From: JAGGSN01 sp965603725
Lineage (GTDB): Bacteria; Zixibacteria; MSB-5A5; UBA10806; 4484-95
Assembly (NCBI GenBank): GCA_965603725.1
Contig: CBFDEC010000012.1
Span: 1 to 64,000 of the forward strand
Reading direction: 5' to 3'
DNA length: 64,000 nt
Both the position numbers and the translations under genes were made by a program. Below the pieces are notes generated by a model. It ran no database searches. It worked only from the letters and a program-made list of their open reading frames with translations, and had not been told where the DNA came from. Shown here one piece after another: positions 51,783-62,200 of this stretch. Numbering within the stretch: the stretch's first letter is position 1; each line of letters begins with the position of its first letter.

Positions 51783-52535
51783 ATGATCGAAATAATCGGT
51801 GTCTATAAGAGTTTTACAGGCAAACCTGTCTTAAACGGAGTAAATCTTACAATCAGCAAAGGCGAAACGCTGACTATCATCGGCCGTTCTGGCGAGGGGA
51901 AATCGGTATTATTAAAGCATATAATAGGCCTTTTAGAGCCCAATAAAGGGAAAATCCTTATTGATAATGAGGATATTAATAAACATTCCTCGAAACAAAT
52001 GGTAGAACTTCGCCGCCGTTTTGGAATGCTCTTCCAGGGGTCGGCTTTGTTTGATTCGATGACCGTCGATGAAAATGTCGGACTTGGCTTGAGGGAACAT
52101 ACCGATATCCCTGAACATACTATAAAGTCAATCATAAAAGAGAAATTATCCCAGGTGGGGCTTTTTAAAGTTGAAAATCTAAAACCGGCGGAACTTTCCG
52201 GGGGGATGAAAAAGCGGGTGGGTTTAGCTCGTGCTATTGCCATGGACCCCGAATTCATATTGTATGACGAACCCACTACCGGTTTGGACCCCATTATGGC
52301 CGATACTATAAATAACCTAATTATACATCTGCAAAATACTCTCGATATAACCTCGATAGCTGTCACTCATGACATGGTTTCAGCCTATAAAATATCCGAC
52401 CGTATAGCGATGCTGTACAAAGGCAAAATTATCTTTATCGGCTCTCCCGTCGAGGTAAAAAACAGCGATAATCCGATAGTTCAACAGTTCATTAATGCTC
52501 AGGCCGAGGGTCCAATTACCGATAATAACCATTAA
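51783..52535 (+). CDS. mlaF: MlaF-family ABC transporter ATPase
   Basis: 250 residues. Walker A GRSGEGKSVLLKHI, signature LSGGMKKRVGLARAI, Walker B FILYDEPTTGLDP and TSIAVTHDM are intact; GMLFQGSALFDSMTVDENV is typical of the lipid-transport subfamily. Energises MlaE. The cognate MCE protein is encoded on the other strand at 56036-56914 rather than in this operon. Confidence 0.95.
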   Translation: MIEIIGVYKSFTGKPVLNGVNLTISKGETLTIIGRSGEGKSVLLKHIIGLLEPNKGKILIDNEDINKHSSKQMVELRRRFGMLFQGSALFDSMTVDENVGLGLREHTDIPEHTIKSIIKEKLSQVGLFKVENLKPAELSGGMKKRVGLARAIAMDPEFILYDEPTTGLDPIMADTINNLIIHLQNTLDITSIAVTHDMVSAYKISDRIAMLYKGKIIFIGSPVEVKNSDNPIVQQFINAQAEGPITDNNH

Positions 52536-52599
52536 GTAATCAGAGATTTAGTCGAATACCTATAAAAAAGTCCAAACATTTGAGAAAAAGGTATTTACA

Positions 52600-53700
52600 A
52601 TGTCAAATACAACCACTATAATGCTGCCAGCAGGAAAGTTGGAACTTAAACAGACAGCACAACGGAGAGAAATGTCCTGGTTTAATTTTCTTTCAAACGA
52701 CATCGGTATCGATTTGGGTACTGCCAATACACTGATTTATGTTCGCGGCGCCAGTATAGTATTGAACGAACCCTCAGTAGTTGCTTTGGAAAAAGAGACA
52801 GGGAAAATCCTTGCTGTAGGAATAACGGCAAAAGAGATGATCGGTCGAACGCCTGAGAGTATCTCTGCTATCAGGCCGCTAAAGGATGGGGTCATTGCGG
52901 ATTTCGATATAACCGAAAGGATGCTTTCAGATTTTATAAAGCGGGTTGTAAAACATCGCTATCTTATGAAGCCTAAAATCATCATTTCTGTACCCTCGGG
53001 TATCACTGAGGTGGAAAAAAGAGCGGTGCGTGATTCGGCGGAAAACGCCGGAGCCAGAGAAGTATACCTGATCCAGGAGCCGATGGCTGCTGCAATTGGC
53101 GTTGGCTTGCCGGTTGACCAGCCTTCCGGGTCGATGGTAATCGATGTCGGCGGCGGCACATCCGAAATTGCCGTTATTGCTTTAAATGACATCGTGTCGA
53201 ACATGTCCATCAGGGTTGCCGGCGATGAGCTTGACGAGGCGATTGTTCTTTATTACAAGAAAAACTATAACCTGCTGATCGGCGAAAGGACTGCCGAGGA
53301 GGTCAAGATGAAAATCGGTTCCGCCTATCCCCTTGATAAAGAGGAGTCGATGGAGATTAAAGGTCGAGACCTTGTTGCCGGCGTACCTAAAACAATGAAA
53401 ATTACAACTTCTCAGGTCAGAGAGGCAATTGCAGAGCCGGTTGATGCTATTGTGGATGCGGTGCGTCTTTCGCTTGAGCAGACACCCCCGGAGCTGGCTT
53501 CCGATATCCTTGATCGAGGCATTATCCTAACCGGAGGCGGAGCCCTTCTTCGCGGCCTGGATAAACGCCTGCGGCAGGAAACCAACCTCCCGGTTATAGT
53601 AGCCGATGATCCGCTTACCTGTGTAGCGCGTGGGACTGGAAAATGCCTCGAAAATATGAAGCAATACAGTAAAGTGCTGTTAAAATCCCGGCGAAATTAA
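52600..53700 (+). CDS. mreB: Rod-shape-determining protein MreB
   Basis: 366 residues from the first ATG; actin fold with NDIGIDLGTANTLIYVRG (phosphate 1), GSMVIDVGGGTSEIAVIAL (phosphate 2) and ILTGGGALLRGLDKRL (adenosine loop). A second in-frame ATG at 52672, just after CGGAGAG, gives MSWFNFLSNDIGID, the usual MreB length and start; the 24-residue extension is probably not real. Filament that directs cell-wall synthesis, so the cells are likely rod-shaped. mreC/mreD do not follow. Confidence 0.95.
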   Translation: MSNTTTIMLPAGKLELKQTAQRREMSWFNFLSNDIGIDLGTANTLIYVRGASIVLNEPSVVALEKETGKILAVGITAKEMIGRTPESISAIRPLKDGVIADFDITERMLSDFIKRVVKHRYLMKPKIIISVPSGITEVEKRAVRDSAENAGAREVYLIQEPMAAAIGVGLPVDQPSGSMVIDVGGGTSEIAVIALNDIVSNMSIRVAGDELDEAIVLYYKKNYNLLIGERTAEEVKMKIGSAYPLDKEESMEIKGRDLVAGVPKTMKITTSQVREAIAEPVDAIVDAVRLSLEQTPPELASDILDRGIILTGGGALLRGLDKRLRQETNLPVIVADDPLTCVARGTGKCLENMKQYSKVLLKSRRN

Positions 53701-53801
53701 AGCCCGCCTTATATTAAAAAATAATTCCAATTTTTTCACAAGTTCAAATATTAAAAACACCATACAGATTCCACATTTGCTGTAACTATTGACAAATAAA
53801 C

Positions 53802-53854
53802 TCTATCACAATTCCCCAAACCGAATCATAAACTTCAACTTGCGTGATTCTTTT
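53802..53854. repeat. Duplicated 3' end of the GH57 gene, outer copy
   Basis: 53 bases about 90% alike to 53903-53955, offset 101. On the minus strand it encodes KESRKLKFMIRFGEL and a stop, mirroring the GH57 end KESRKLKFMIRFRDM. Confidence 0.85.
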
Positions 53855-53902
53855 GCATGTATCAGGATGGAAGCTTTACGACATCCTGATACCGAGACCA
53901 GT

Positions 53903-53955
53903 TCTATCACATATCCCGAAAGCGAATCATAAACTTCAACTTGCGTGATTCTTTT
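53903..53955. repeat. Duplicated 3' end of the GH57 gene, in-gene copy
   Basis: Partner of 53802-53854; contains the actual stop codon of the GH57 gene. Confidence 0.85.
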
Positions 53956-56039
53956 AGAGGAATCTTCACCTCGAAGCAAAGGCAGGTTACCGAGGATTGG
54001 TAAACCCGTTCGAAACCGTACTCCGATAGGCTGACAGTCTCGATAGGAAAACGCCACAAACAGCAGGGCTCCGACAGGCTGATATTGATGTCGAGTTTGT
54101 GATAATCATCTTTAAGCCCGAACATATCAACTTCCGGCGTTTCTCCGCGGCTTATCATTCTGTTGTTTTCAAGATCATGGTTGCCGATATAGTAATAGCG
54201 ATCGGGCGAATCTCCAGCCAACATTGCCCAGTTAAATTCGACTCCGAAAATAAATCCGAGTTCGAAATCAGACCGGTTCTCCAGTGTATAGTTCGCCTCG
54301 ATGACCGGTTGTTTCAGCATAATATCGATGTTCTTACCGACAGTCAAATCAGCGGTTCTATCCGGGTAGTAAATATGCCCTTTGCGCGAAAACTCGACAC
54401 TCAATTTAGTATTTGATTTTTTTGTCGTATACTCAAATGGCTCGATTATAAAATCACCCATCTCATGATACTTATTAGCGGCGAACTGTTCGAATTCAGT
54501 CCCGAACGGCATCATATGATCGACAAATGACACCCTCCGGTACCAGTCGTAGACCAGATATTTTTCAAGCCCCTCCTCTTTTGTCTCAATCCGATCGTGA
54601 ATAGACGCTCCCTCAGCGACAGACTGATTTTTAAGTTCACATAATTTTTTGTGATATCCTTCCTTACGGCGGGTCAGGGTGTCCAGGAGGTTAAATCCTT
54701 TGTTCTTTAGGTCAAGCTCGAACATCGAGCCGCCATGACGGGGAGAAAAATAAGCGTTTAGATGGCTGGTTTGGGCCAAAATTTCAGTTTGCCCGTCATC
54801 ATCAAAATCGGTGAGTTCCAGCTTTCCGGTTTTTGGCAGCGTCCCTAAGCTCTCGGCGATGGCCTCAGCCCGAATCAGGCGATTATAAGTAGCATAGCGG
54901 AGATGGTTTAAATAAAGGCCGCCGAACACACCATGCCAGTATGGGCAATTACACTGGCCCTGGAACAGCAAATCTCTGGCTTCGGCCAATTTCTTTTTCT
55001 TTGCCGCGGCGCTCTTTTCGAGTTGATCAATCTTGGCGGCAACATGGTACATCTTCTTGTGCATATTATTCGATTCGGGATATTTCGACAGGAAGTTACG
55101 CCAGAACCCGCCCCTTACAAGGTAGCCGCGGCTCTCCCAGAGATCGTTTTTCTTAAGATGCTTTTCGATCTGCTCGTAATGATTGAATCCATCCGGCGGC
55201 AGCGACCATTGTCCCATCTCGGCATAGGAGGCGGTGGGAAGATATATCCTGCCGTTAGGTTCAAAAACATCTATCGCCTCGGAGAAGAATTTCATCTTCA
55301 GCCAATCAGAGTTCTTCGATACCTGTTCGAAAAAATCAGCCAGCCATCTTTTTTCATAACAAAGCTTATAGGTATCGGGCCAGACGCCAAACTTTTCGCC
55401 ATCGTCGGCATAGATTGCCAGCTTGCCCGGCGATCTTTCAGCCATCTGTTTAAGTATATCCATGACTTTATCTACATTCTTAAACGGGACAGCATAACGC
55501 AGCAGCTTGGAAATCGGAAACAACGCCAGTTTCTTATGCTGTTCTTCGGTGATGAAATAGCCGTCAAGCTGATCTTCGGTAAGGCCGGCCCAGCGAAAAT
55601 GAGTGTCATCGAGGATTGTATACTCCATACCGCAATCATGCAGCGCGCCGGCCAGTTGCGGTTCCCAGACCCGCTCGGCCAGCCACATGCCGCGAGCTTT
55701 AACCGAAAATCGTTTCTTTAGATAATCGGTGAGCATATCGATCTGGCCTTTTTTGTGTGAATTAAAAATTGCCGGCAGGATCGGCTCATAAAAACCGCCG
55801 CTTAATAGTTCAAGCCGACCAGCATTCAATAAATTTTTTACATACCTGAAATACTCAGGCCGGCTCTTTTCGATCCAATCCCAGAGTATGCCGGTATTGT
55901 GAAGCGATACCTTGATATCGGGGAATTCTGCAAGAAGCCTGACAAACGGCAGATAGCATTGCTTATAAGCGTGCTCGATAACATGGTCGAAATTGCCGAC
56001 CGGCTGATGGTTGTGTATGCCGAAACAGAAATATATCAA
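53907..56039 (-). CDS. Glycoside hydrolase family 57 (4-alpha-glucanotransferase / alpha-amylase type)
   Basis: 710 residues. The N-terminal GH57 barrel begins FCFGIHNHQPVGNFDHVIEHAY; MWLAERVWEPQLA holds the nucleophile Glu (about 122) and AIYADDGEKFGVWPDT the acid Asp (about 213), positions that match Glu-123 and Asp-214 of the Thermococcus litoralis 4-alpha-glucanotransferase. The C-terminal half is beta-rich as in that enzyme. No signal peptide, so it acts on cytoplasmic glycogen or maltodextrin. It starts at a TTG overlapping the mlaD stop by four bases. Its last 53 bases are duplicated just downstream. Confidence 0.92.
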   Translation of the reverse strand: MIYFCFGIHNHQPVGNFDHVIEHAYKQCYLPFVRLLAEFPDIKVSLHNTGILWDWIEKSRPEYFRYVKNLLNAGRLELLSGGFYEPILPAIFNSHKKGQIDMLTDYLKKRFSVKARGMWLAERVWEPQLAGALHDCGMEYTILDDTHFRWAGLTEDQLDGYFITEEQHKKLALFPISKLLRYAVPFKNVDKVMDILKQMAERSPGKLAIYADDGEKFGVWPDTYKLCYEKRWLADFFEQVSKNSDWLKMKFFSEAIDVFEPNGRIYLPTASYAEMGQWSLPPDGFNHYEQIEKHLKKNDLWESRGYLVRGGFWRNFLSKYPESNNMHKKMYHVAAKIDQLEKSAAAKKKKLAEARDLLFQGQCNCPYWHGVFGGLYLNHLRYATYNRLIRAEAIAESLGTLPKTGKLELTDFDDDGQTEILAQTSHLNAYFSPRHGGSMFELDLKNKGFNLLDTLTRRKEGYHKKLCELKNQSVAEGASIHDRIETKEEGLEKYLVYDWYRRVSFVDHMMPFGTEFEQFAANKYHEMGDFIIEPFEYTTKKSNTKLSVEFSRKGHIYYPDRTADLTVGKNIDIMLKQPVIEANYTLENRSDFELGFIFGVEFNWAMLAGDSPDRYYYIGNHDLENNRMISRGETPEVDMFGLKDDYHKLDINISLSEPCCLWRFPIETVSLSEYGFERVYQSSVTCLCFEVKIPLKESRKLKFMIRFRDM

Positions 56040-56914
56040 AATATGCTAAGATGAATGTACTTTTTGGGATGTTCTTTAAAGTCTGTTATCAGAGAATCGA
56101 GATTGTTCATCGTTTGGCGCAGATCATAGTATAAAGAATCATCGGCCATGGTTTTGCCGAGAGTGCCCTCGCCTTTTTCAATACGTTCGGTAATACTTTT
56201 AATATCATCAGACAGCTCATTGAGCTTAACAGATGCCTCAGCGAAATTACTGACTGCCTTTTGCATCTCAACAGAGTTAGTGTCCAAAAAGCCATCCATC
56301 CTGCCGGCGGCATTGGATATGCTTGTTAGGGCTTTTTCCATTGTGTTCTGATTATCGTTAATGAATCGATTAGTGTTTTCGGTTATCTCATGCAAAGCAT
56401 CGATAATCTGACGGATCTTCACTGCCTTGCCGGGTTCACCGAAAGTTCCCTCAAGCTGAACCACAAGATGTCGGATCTCATCAATAGCATCGCCCATCAT
56501 CCCCATAACCTCCGGTATGCCGGTGTCATATTTACCCATCTTCGGTGCACTTAGATCAAGCGCATTCGCCGATTCGCCCGGCCATATTGCTACATATCTT
56601 TCCCCCATAAGACCAACATTCATTACCGCAAACCGGGCGTCCTCTTTTAAAGCCACTTCTTTATCAAGCGAAATTGTAACCAGAACATTGTTGCCCTTAA
56701 GTTCTATATCCTTAACCTCGCCTTTTTCAACCCCCAAAACGCCGACCGGATCGCCGATGTCAAGAGTGCCGACCTCCGGAAACATACAGATATATCTATA
56801 ATGCTCAACATTGAATTTGTATTCTTTCACCCAGACAATACCGTATAATAAAATGATAATCGCGGCAATTATTACGGTTCCAACCTTAATCTCTATCGAT
56901 AAATCACGCATCAT
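56036..56914 (-). CDS. mlaD: MCE-domain lipid transport protein, MlaD family
   Basis: 292 residues. One N-terminal membrane anchor (VGTVIIAAIIILLYGIVWV) and an MCE domain: MFPEVGTLDIGDPVGVLGVEKGEVKDIEL and DARFAVMNVGLMGERYVAIWPG. The C-terminal 140 residues are a long helix with a predicted coiled coil (ITENTNRFINDNQNTMEKALTSI). It binds phospholipid in the periplasm and should work with the MlaE/MlaF pair encoded 4 kb away on the opposite strand. GGGAGAC precedes an ATGATG start. Confidence 0.92.
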   Translation of the reverse strand: MMRDLSIEIKVGTVIIAAIIILLYGIVWVKEYKFNVEHYRYICMFPEVGTLDIGDPVGVLGVEKGEVKDIELKGNNVLVTISLDKEVALKEDARFAVMNVGLMGERYVAIWPGESANALDLSAPKMGKYDTGIPEVMGMMGDAIDEIRHLVVQLEGTFGEPGKAVKIRQIIDALHEITENTNRFINDNQNTMEKALTSISNAAGRMDGFLDTNSVEMQKAVSNFAEASVKLNELSDDIKSITERIEKGEGTLGKTMADDSLYYDLRQTMNNLDSLITDFKEHPKKYIHLSIF

Positions 56915-57081
56915 GTCTCCCGATTTGCTTGCTCAAACACCCATTGCATTATTCGGCACAAATTCGAAAAAGTTGCCTTTAGACAATTTATATTATCAAC
57001 ATCTTGAATCAATTGCAATTTATTTTACATGAATCCGTTATAATATCTTTAGACTTATATATTTGAAGGCGGAAAAAAGCC

Positions 57082-57155
57082 GTAGGTTGGGGGCTCGTCC
57101 CCCAACACAATTGCGGCCGGATAAATCCAATGGACACTGCGTGCCGACCGCCTAC
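57082..57155. repeat. GTAGGTTGG...CCGACCGCCTAC dispersed repeat, copy 2
   Basis: Left end forms GTTGGGGG-CTCGT-CCCCCAAC. The right 40 bases are identical to 13904-13943. Confidence 0.75.
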
Positions 57156-57202
57156 AGTATATTTTATTTCGAATAAATCAGTAGGTTGGGGGTCCTACAG
57201 AT

Positions 57203-57234
57203 CGTCAAGCCATATGGCCTGTCTGGGGTCTTGT
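57203..57234. repeat. 32-bp dispersed sequence shared with 63860-63891
   Basis: CGTCAAGCCATATGGCCTG and TCTGGGGTCTTGT match the reverse complement of 63860-63891 with three differences in 32. Confidence 0.7.
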
Positions 57235-57465
57235 GGATTTTCAACCTGTCCGGACAGACTAAAAGTCTGTCCTACTTTTTCCCGTGGCGTCAGGAACCCC
57301 TTCCTGACGCAATTGCAAAAGGGCACACGAGGACATGTACGGCCCACAAGTATGTCATACCTGCGAAAGCAGGTATCCAGCCCACAAGATATTTTCTAAT
57401 CTGCTTGAGTAATCTTCTGCAATATTATAAATTGAATTGATGATGTTAAACCCCAAGGAGGAAAA

Positions 57466-59103
57466 ATGAAAGCGCTAATTACACTGATTCTGATTTTATT
57501 GCTCGCAATTCCGGTGTTTGCCGTTATTGGCGATGTCGATACGAGTTTCGCCGCACCTTACAGTTGCCCGACCGGTATGGCAACCGATGGGAAGCACCTT
57601 TACCTTGCCGACCGCAAAAGCGACACGATCTATAAGATAGACCCGAAATCCGGCGAGACAATATCCGAATTTCCCGCCCCCGGGTTCAGGCCGCAGGGGC
57701 TGGCGTATGACAGCAAATACCTTTGGTTGGTCGATTCTGAAGAGGGAGTGATACTGCAGATCGATCCCGAAACCAAAGTCGCTGTAAAGACTATCTGGTG
57801 TCCGGCCCAACGTCCCCGCGGGTTGGCCTGGGATGCCGAATACCTGTGGCTGGCAGATTCCAAAGCCGACCAGCTTTTGCAGGTTTCAACCGAGGACGGC
57901 ACTACCATCAAAGAGTTGCCCTCGCCCTCGGGAAATCCAACCGGTCTGGCATTTGACGGAACCCATCTCTGGGTAGCCGACCGTAGCGCTGATAAAATCT
58001 ATATGGTCTGGCCGGAAACAGGCGAAGTTGTACTGACACTCAAAGCCCCCGATAAATATGCCTGGGGACTGGCATATCTTGATGATAAACTCTACTGCGC
58101 CGATTACCAGTCAGATTCAGTTTATGCCGTTATTGCCGACGATGACGAATTCAATAATCTTATCGACCCGGTCTACGAGGAGCTCGAATACACACATCAG
58201 TTCAGAAATTACGGTCCCGGAACCGTGACCGACCTCAACATCTACCTGGCAGTACCTGAGAACTCACGCCGCCAGACCCTGCTTGAACCGCCCGTTTACT
58301 CATCAACGGTAAACCATGATTTCATCTCCGATCAATGGGGTCAGCAGGTTGCCCGGTTTCATTTCGATGAGGTCAAGCCCGGCGAGATGGTCGAAGCTTC
58401 CTATAAAACTATGGTGGAGCTATTCGACCACTGGATTTATATCAGGCCGGAGAAGGTAGGCGATTTGAAAGACATTCCAAAGGAGATTAAGAAGAAATAT
58501 CTTGTGGATGACACTAAATTCGCAATCAACTCAGAAACCATTAAAGATGCCGTCAAAAAAGCCATCGACGATGAGACCAATCCATATTGGGTGATGCGGA
58601 AAATCTACGGCTACATTATCGATAATATGTATTACGAGCTTGCCGGGGGCTGGAATATAGCTCCGGCAATACTTGAGCGGGGTAACGGTTCATGTTCGGA
58701 GTACTCATTTGTATTCATCTCGATGTGCCGGTCGGCGGGGCTTCCCTGCAGGTATGCAGGCGCTATCGCCCAGCGGGGCGACTTAGCCTCTGAAGATGAG
58801 GTCTTCCATCGCTGGTGCGAGGTCTACCTGCCAAAAATAGGCTGGGTGCCAGTCGATCCCTCCGGCGGCGACCAGAAAAGCACAGCAGGGCAGGCGCGTT
58901 ATATAGGTCATGTTTCCAACCGGTATTTGATTACTACAGTCGGCGGCGGCGGATCGGAGTATCTTGGCTGGGAGTACAACTCCTACGAAACCTGGCAGTC
59001 GGAAGGCATCTGCAAGATTTACACAGAAAAACTGGGCGAATGGTCGCCGGCAGACAGCGCACAGGCGGTAAGCATTAAACAGGAAAAATTTCCGATTGAT
59101 TAG
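57466..59103 (+). CDS. Exported beta-propeller / transglutaminase-like protein
   Basis: 545 residues. Signal peptide 1-19 (ITLILILLLAIPVFA). Residues about 30-225 are five propeller blades of the form GLAYDSKYLWLVDSEEGVILQIDPET. Residues about 350-500 are a transglutaminase/protease core: GNGSCSEYSFVF with Cys-410, EVFHRWCEVYLP with His-448 and GWVPVDPSGGD with Asp-464, an intact triad. No sorting tail, so periplasmic or released. Likely a cysteine peptidase or cross-linking enzyme guided by its propeller; substrate unknown. A strong AAGGAGG precedes the ATG. Confidence 0.87.
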   Translation: MKALITLILILLLAIPVFAVIGDVDTSFAAPYSCPTGMATDGKHLYLADRKSDTIYKIDPKSGETISEFPAPGFRPQGLAYDSKYLWLVDSEEGVILQIDPETKVAVKTIWCPAQRPRGLAWDAEYLWLADSKADQLLQVSTEDGTTIKELPSPSGNPTGLAFDGTHLWVADRSADKIYMVWPETGEVVLTLKAPDKYAWGLAYLDDKLYCADYQSDSVYAVIADDDEFNNLIDPVYEELEYTHQFRNYGPGTVTDLNIYLAVPENSRRQTLLEPPVYSSTVNHDFISDQWGQQVARFHFDEVKPGEMVEASYKTMVELFDHWIYIRPEKVGDLKDIPKEIKKKYLVDDTKFAINSETIKDAVKKAIDDETNPYWVMRKIYGYIIDNMYYELAGGWNIAPAILERGNGSCSEYSFVFISMCRSAGLPCRYAGAIAQRGDLASEDEVFHRWCEVYLPKIGWVPVDPSGGDQKSTAGQARYIGHVSNRYLITTVGGGGSEYLGWEYNSYETWQSEGICKIYTEKLGEWSPADSAQAVSIKQEKFPID

Positions 59104-59141
59104 AAGCCGAAGTAGAAGTTTCAATCTGCTCCATATCAAAG

Positions 59142-59168
59142 GGGCACACAGGGACGTGTGATGCCCAC
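59142..59168. repeat. GGGCACAC...GTGTGATGCCCAC palindromic repeat
   Basis: GGGCACACAGGGACGTGTG and ATGCCCAC. Related sequences occur at 16415-16437, 57321-57347 and (inverted) 63455-63481. Confidence 0.65.
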
Positions 59169-59181
59169 TATACACATCAAT

Positions 59182-59209
59182 AAAGGGCGGCCTCTGTGAC
59201 CGCCCTTTA
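59182..59209. terminator. Bidirectional rho-independent terminator
   Basis: TAAAGGGCGG and CCGCCCTTTA form a perfect 10-bp stem around CCTCTGTGA between two convergent genes, with A/T-rich flanks on both sides. Confidence 0.8.
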
Positions 59210-59232
59210 AATTATCATGATATATTACCAGC

Positions 59233-62200
59233 TTATTTCACCATCATCATCTTTTTAGTGGTGACGTTGTCGCCCTGAACAAGCTTATAGAAGTATACGC
59301 CGGAGGCAACATGGTTGCCGTTTTCATCGGCGCTGTCCCAGGTAATCTGATGGACGCCGGCAGGCAGATTCCCATCGACAAGCGTTTTAACCTTACGGCC
59401 CATGATATCGTAAACCTCAAGGGTTGTATGGCCATCAGCGGGCAAACCGAAGGCGATATCCGTAGTCGGATTGAATGGGTTGGGGTAATTCTGAGTTAAA
59501 GAGAATGTTGCAGGAACCGCGGTCATATCATCGCCAATACCGGTTTCACCAACCTCAAGTGTGCAGGGTAAAGTGAATGTATTGTGTTCGGGATCGTTGG
59601 TTGAAATTAATATATTACCGGTATAAAGTCCGTTTTCCAGCTCTGTGGCATCAAAAACAACATCCAACTCCATCGATTCACTTGGCTGAACAATGCCTTC
59701 CTGCGGACTCACTGTTAACCAGAATAGCGGATAAGTGAATTCAATAGCCAGGCCGGGCTGTACTACCGCATTATTGTAGGCATATTCAAGTCCTATTTCA
59801 CCGACTTCATTTTCGATACCTATTGTGATATCGCTCTGGTATTCTCCTTCAATCTCGCCGTATTGCATACGGATTGAGTTATCGTTGCCATCGAGTATTA
59901 CCTGGAAACTGTGCAACGGTGTTGTCAGGTCGGGATAATAGTGCCAATCAACCCAGGAAACAATAAATCTGTTATTCACATCATCGTAGTAATAGTAGCA
60001 ATTTCCTGTTGCACCGCCATCCAGGTCATCCCATTGAACGGCAATGAGCGCATTGGGAATATAAACCCTTGGAATAGTATAGTTGGAGATATAAGAACTG
60101 GCATACTGAATGAAAGACAGCCAGCCGTTTGTGCTGACCATGATATCCGAGTATGTCTGACCATAGAAAGTAAAAGTCAAGCCCATCGGAAACAAGTCGG
60201 TGTACCCGTCATCGATAGAACCATAACTGAAATCAACCGGTGTGCCGTTTCCCGTAATATCAATCCACTCATAACTCGGACCATCGGGTTCATCGGAGTC
60301 TATATAAGTATAACCGAATTCATCGGGTCCGCCAAAATCAGTTATTACATCGTGATTGAACGGCGGATCGATTTCTGTTTTAAGATGCGACTCATCCTGA
60401 GGAGCATTTGCTTCTTCTTTCGAAACAGGAACATCGATTTGTTCTACAGGAATTTCAACCTCACTGTCGAAAGTGTTCATAGATTGCATGAAATCATCAG
60501 TCAGAACAACCACGGAAAAATTAAGCGGAGCACCGCCCGAATTGGAGATAGTCAAATCCCCGGTAGTAGATTCGCCGGAATTTAACTGAACGTTAAATGC
60601 TAAAGGTGATACACCGGCTTCAGGATATACTGCACTGCCGCCATTTACAACAGCTCCGTCAATATACCAGCCGTCACGAGTTGCTGAGCCATCCGTACCA
60701 AATCGGAGTTTAAATTTGACAATTTCATCTTGATAAGAAGAAAGGTCAACGAGTACCTGCTCCCAGACTCCTGTTTCGCCGGAGAAACCCGGTTCATCGT
60801 CCAAACCACGAACATCAGGATTAGGATATCCGTCTTCAGGCGTGATAAGGTTCCATGAAGTCCCACCATCAGTTGAAATGTGAATGTTGCCGCCATCCCA
60901 GTTTAATTCCATGTTATACCAATGATAGAAAGAGAAAGAAGCATTGGCATCGGTAATATCGTAAAACGTTGTATATAAAGGATCATCGGCATTGTTGGGA
61001 TAAGAACCGCCAAGCACCGTAGCCCAAACATTGTTGCCATCGTATGCTTCACCGGGCCCGGAGGACGGGGCACCCCATTCCCAGACGCCTTCACCTACCC
61101 AGCCGCCGTTGTTTGCCTCGAATGATTCCAGTTCTCGAAGGTCAAAGTCAAGCGCAACAGTATCACCAACCGGAACAAATATGCTTCCCCTGCCGAGTCC
61201 ATAACCAATAGCCGTAGCTTCGATATCGTAAGTTTCGCCGCCGGGTATGTTATCAAATATATAATACCCTTCGTTGTTGGTATAAACAGGGTTAAGAGGA
61301 ACTCCAACTACAGATATAATGGCGTCCTCAATAGGATTCGAATCAAGGTCTAAAACATGACCATGAAGAATGCCGTACTCGGCAAAATCGAGAGTGAAAT
61401 CTTGAGTAACGGTTTCATCAGGGAGTATCGTAACTGTTGCCGTATCGGGCAGATGGCCGAAGAAGCTGGCAATCAGGGTGTATGTGCTGTCGCCGGGAAG
61501 ACTGAGATGATAAAAACCCACATCATCGGCAGTAGCAAATCTTGTTGAGCCATCGACTACAATTCTGGCGCCGCCTACAGGGCTGCTATTTTCATCATAC
61601 ACGTAACCTTCAACAGCGCCATAACCCGCCTGAGCAATCAGGCACGCCTCGTGGAGATCGATAATACCATGACCGTAGCTGTTGTCTTCGCCGGCCGGCC
61701 CAAGGTCGACTGCAGTACTCATCATTATTTCCTTAATCGATTCAACATCCAGGTCGGGATTTGCCGAACGGATAACAGCGACTGCTCCGGTAATATGAGG
61801 CGAGGACATCGAGGTCCCGCTCTTTGTTGAATAGCCGCCGCCCGGGATAGAACTTCTAACGTTAACGCCAGGTGCCACAACTTCAGGCTTGATGGCCATA
61901 TCGGCCTCGGCGCATTCGGTCGGACCACGGGCTGAAAAGTTGGCTACGGGCAATGACGGGGTGGCACCGTCAACAGCTCCCACGGAGAAGCAATTATAAT
62001 ATGTGGTTGCTCTATCGGCCGGGGAACGCAAGCCACTGTAACCTTCGTTGCCCGCAGAAAAAATAACCACCGTGCCGGCAGCTTCCAGGTTATCAATTAC
62101 AACCCAGAATGTCTCATCGCAATCAGGGTATCCGGGAATGCCATCGGGAATGCCCCATGAATTTCCGCAGGCATCGGGGTTATCCTGAGTGTAAGGATCG

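Larger units (their letters stand above)
56915..57465. other. Intergenic repeat region
   Basis: About 550 bases without a gene. It holds a repeat copy (57082-57155), GTAGGTTGGGGGTCCTACAG at 57181, a stretch shared with 63.9 kb (57203-57234), a perfect 10-bp palindrome GCGTCAGGAA-CCCC-TTCCTGACGC at 57288-57311, GGGCACACGAGGACATGTAC at 57321, and ACCTGCGAAAGCAGGT at 57360. The divergent promoters of mlaD and the transglutaminase gene must also lie here. Confidence 0.6.

Noticed and set aside
54933..55721. 262-codon open frame antisense to the GH57 gene
   Set aside because: The opposite strand encodes conserved GH57 residues; no ribosome site or family match on this strand. A shadow frame.
59911..60585. 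224-codon open frame antisense to the S8 protease gene
   Set aside because: Opposite-strand beta-sandwich code explains it; composition is not protein-like.
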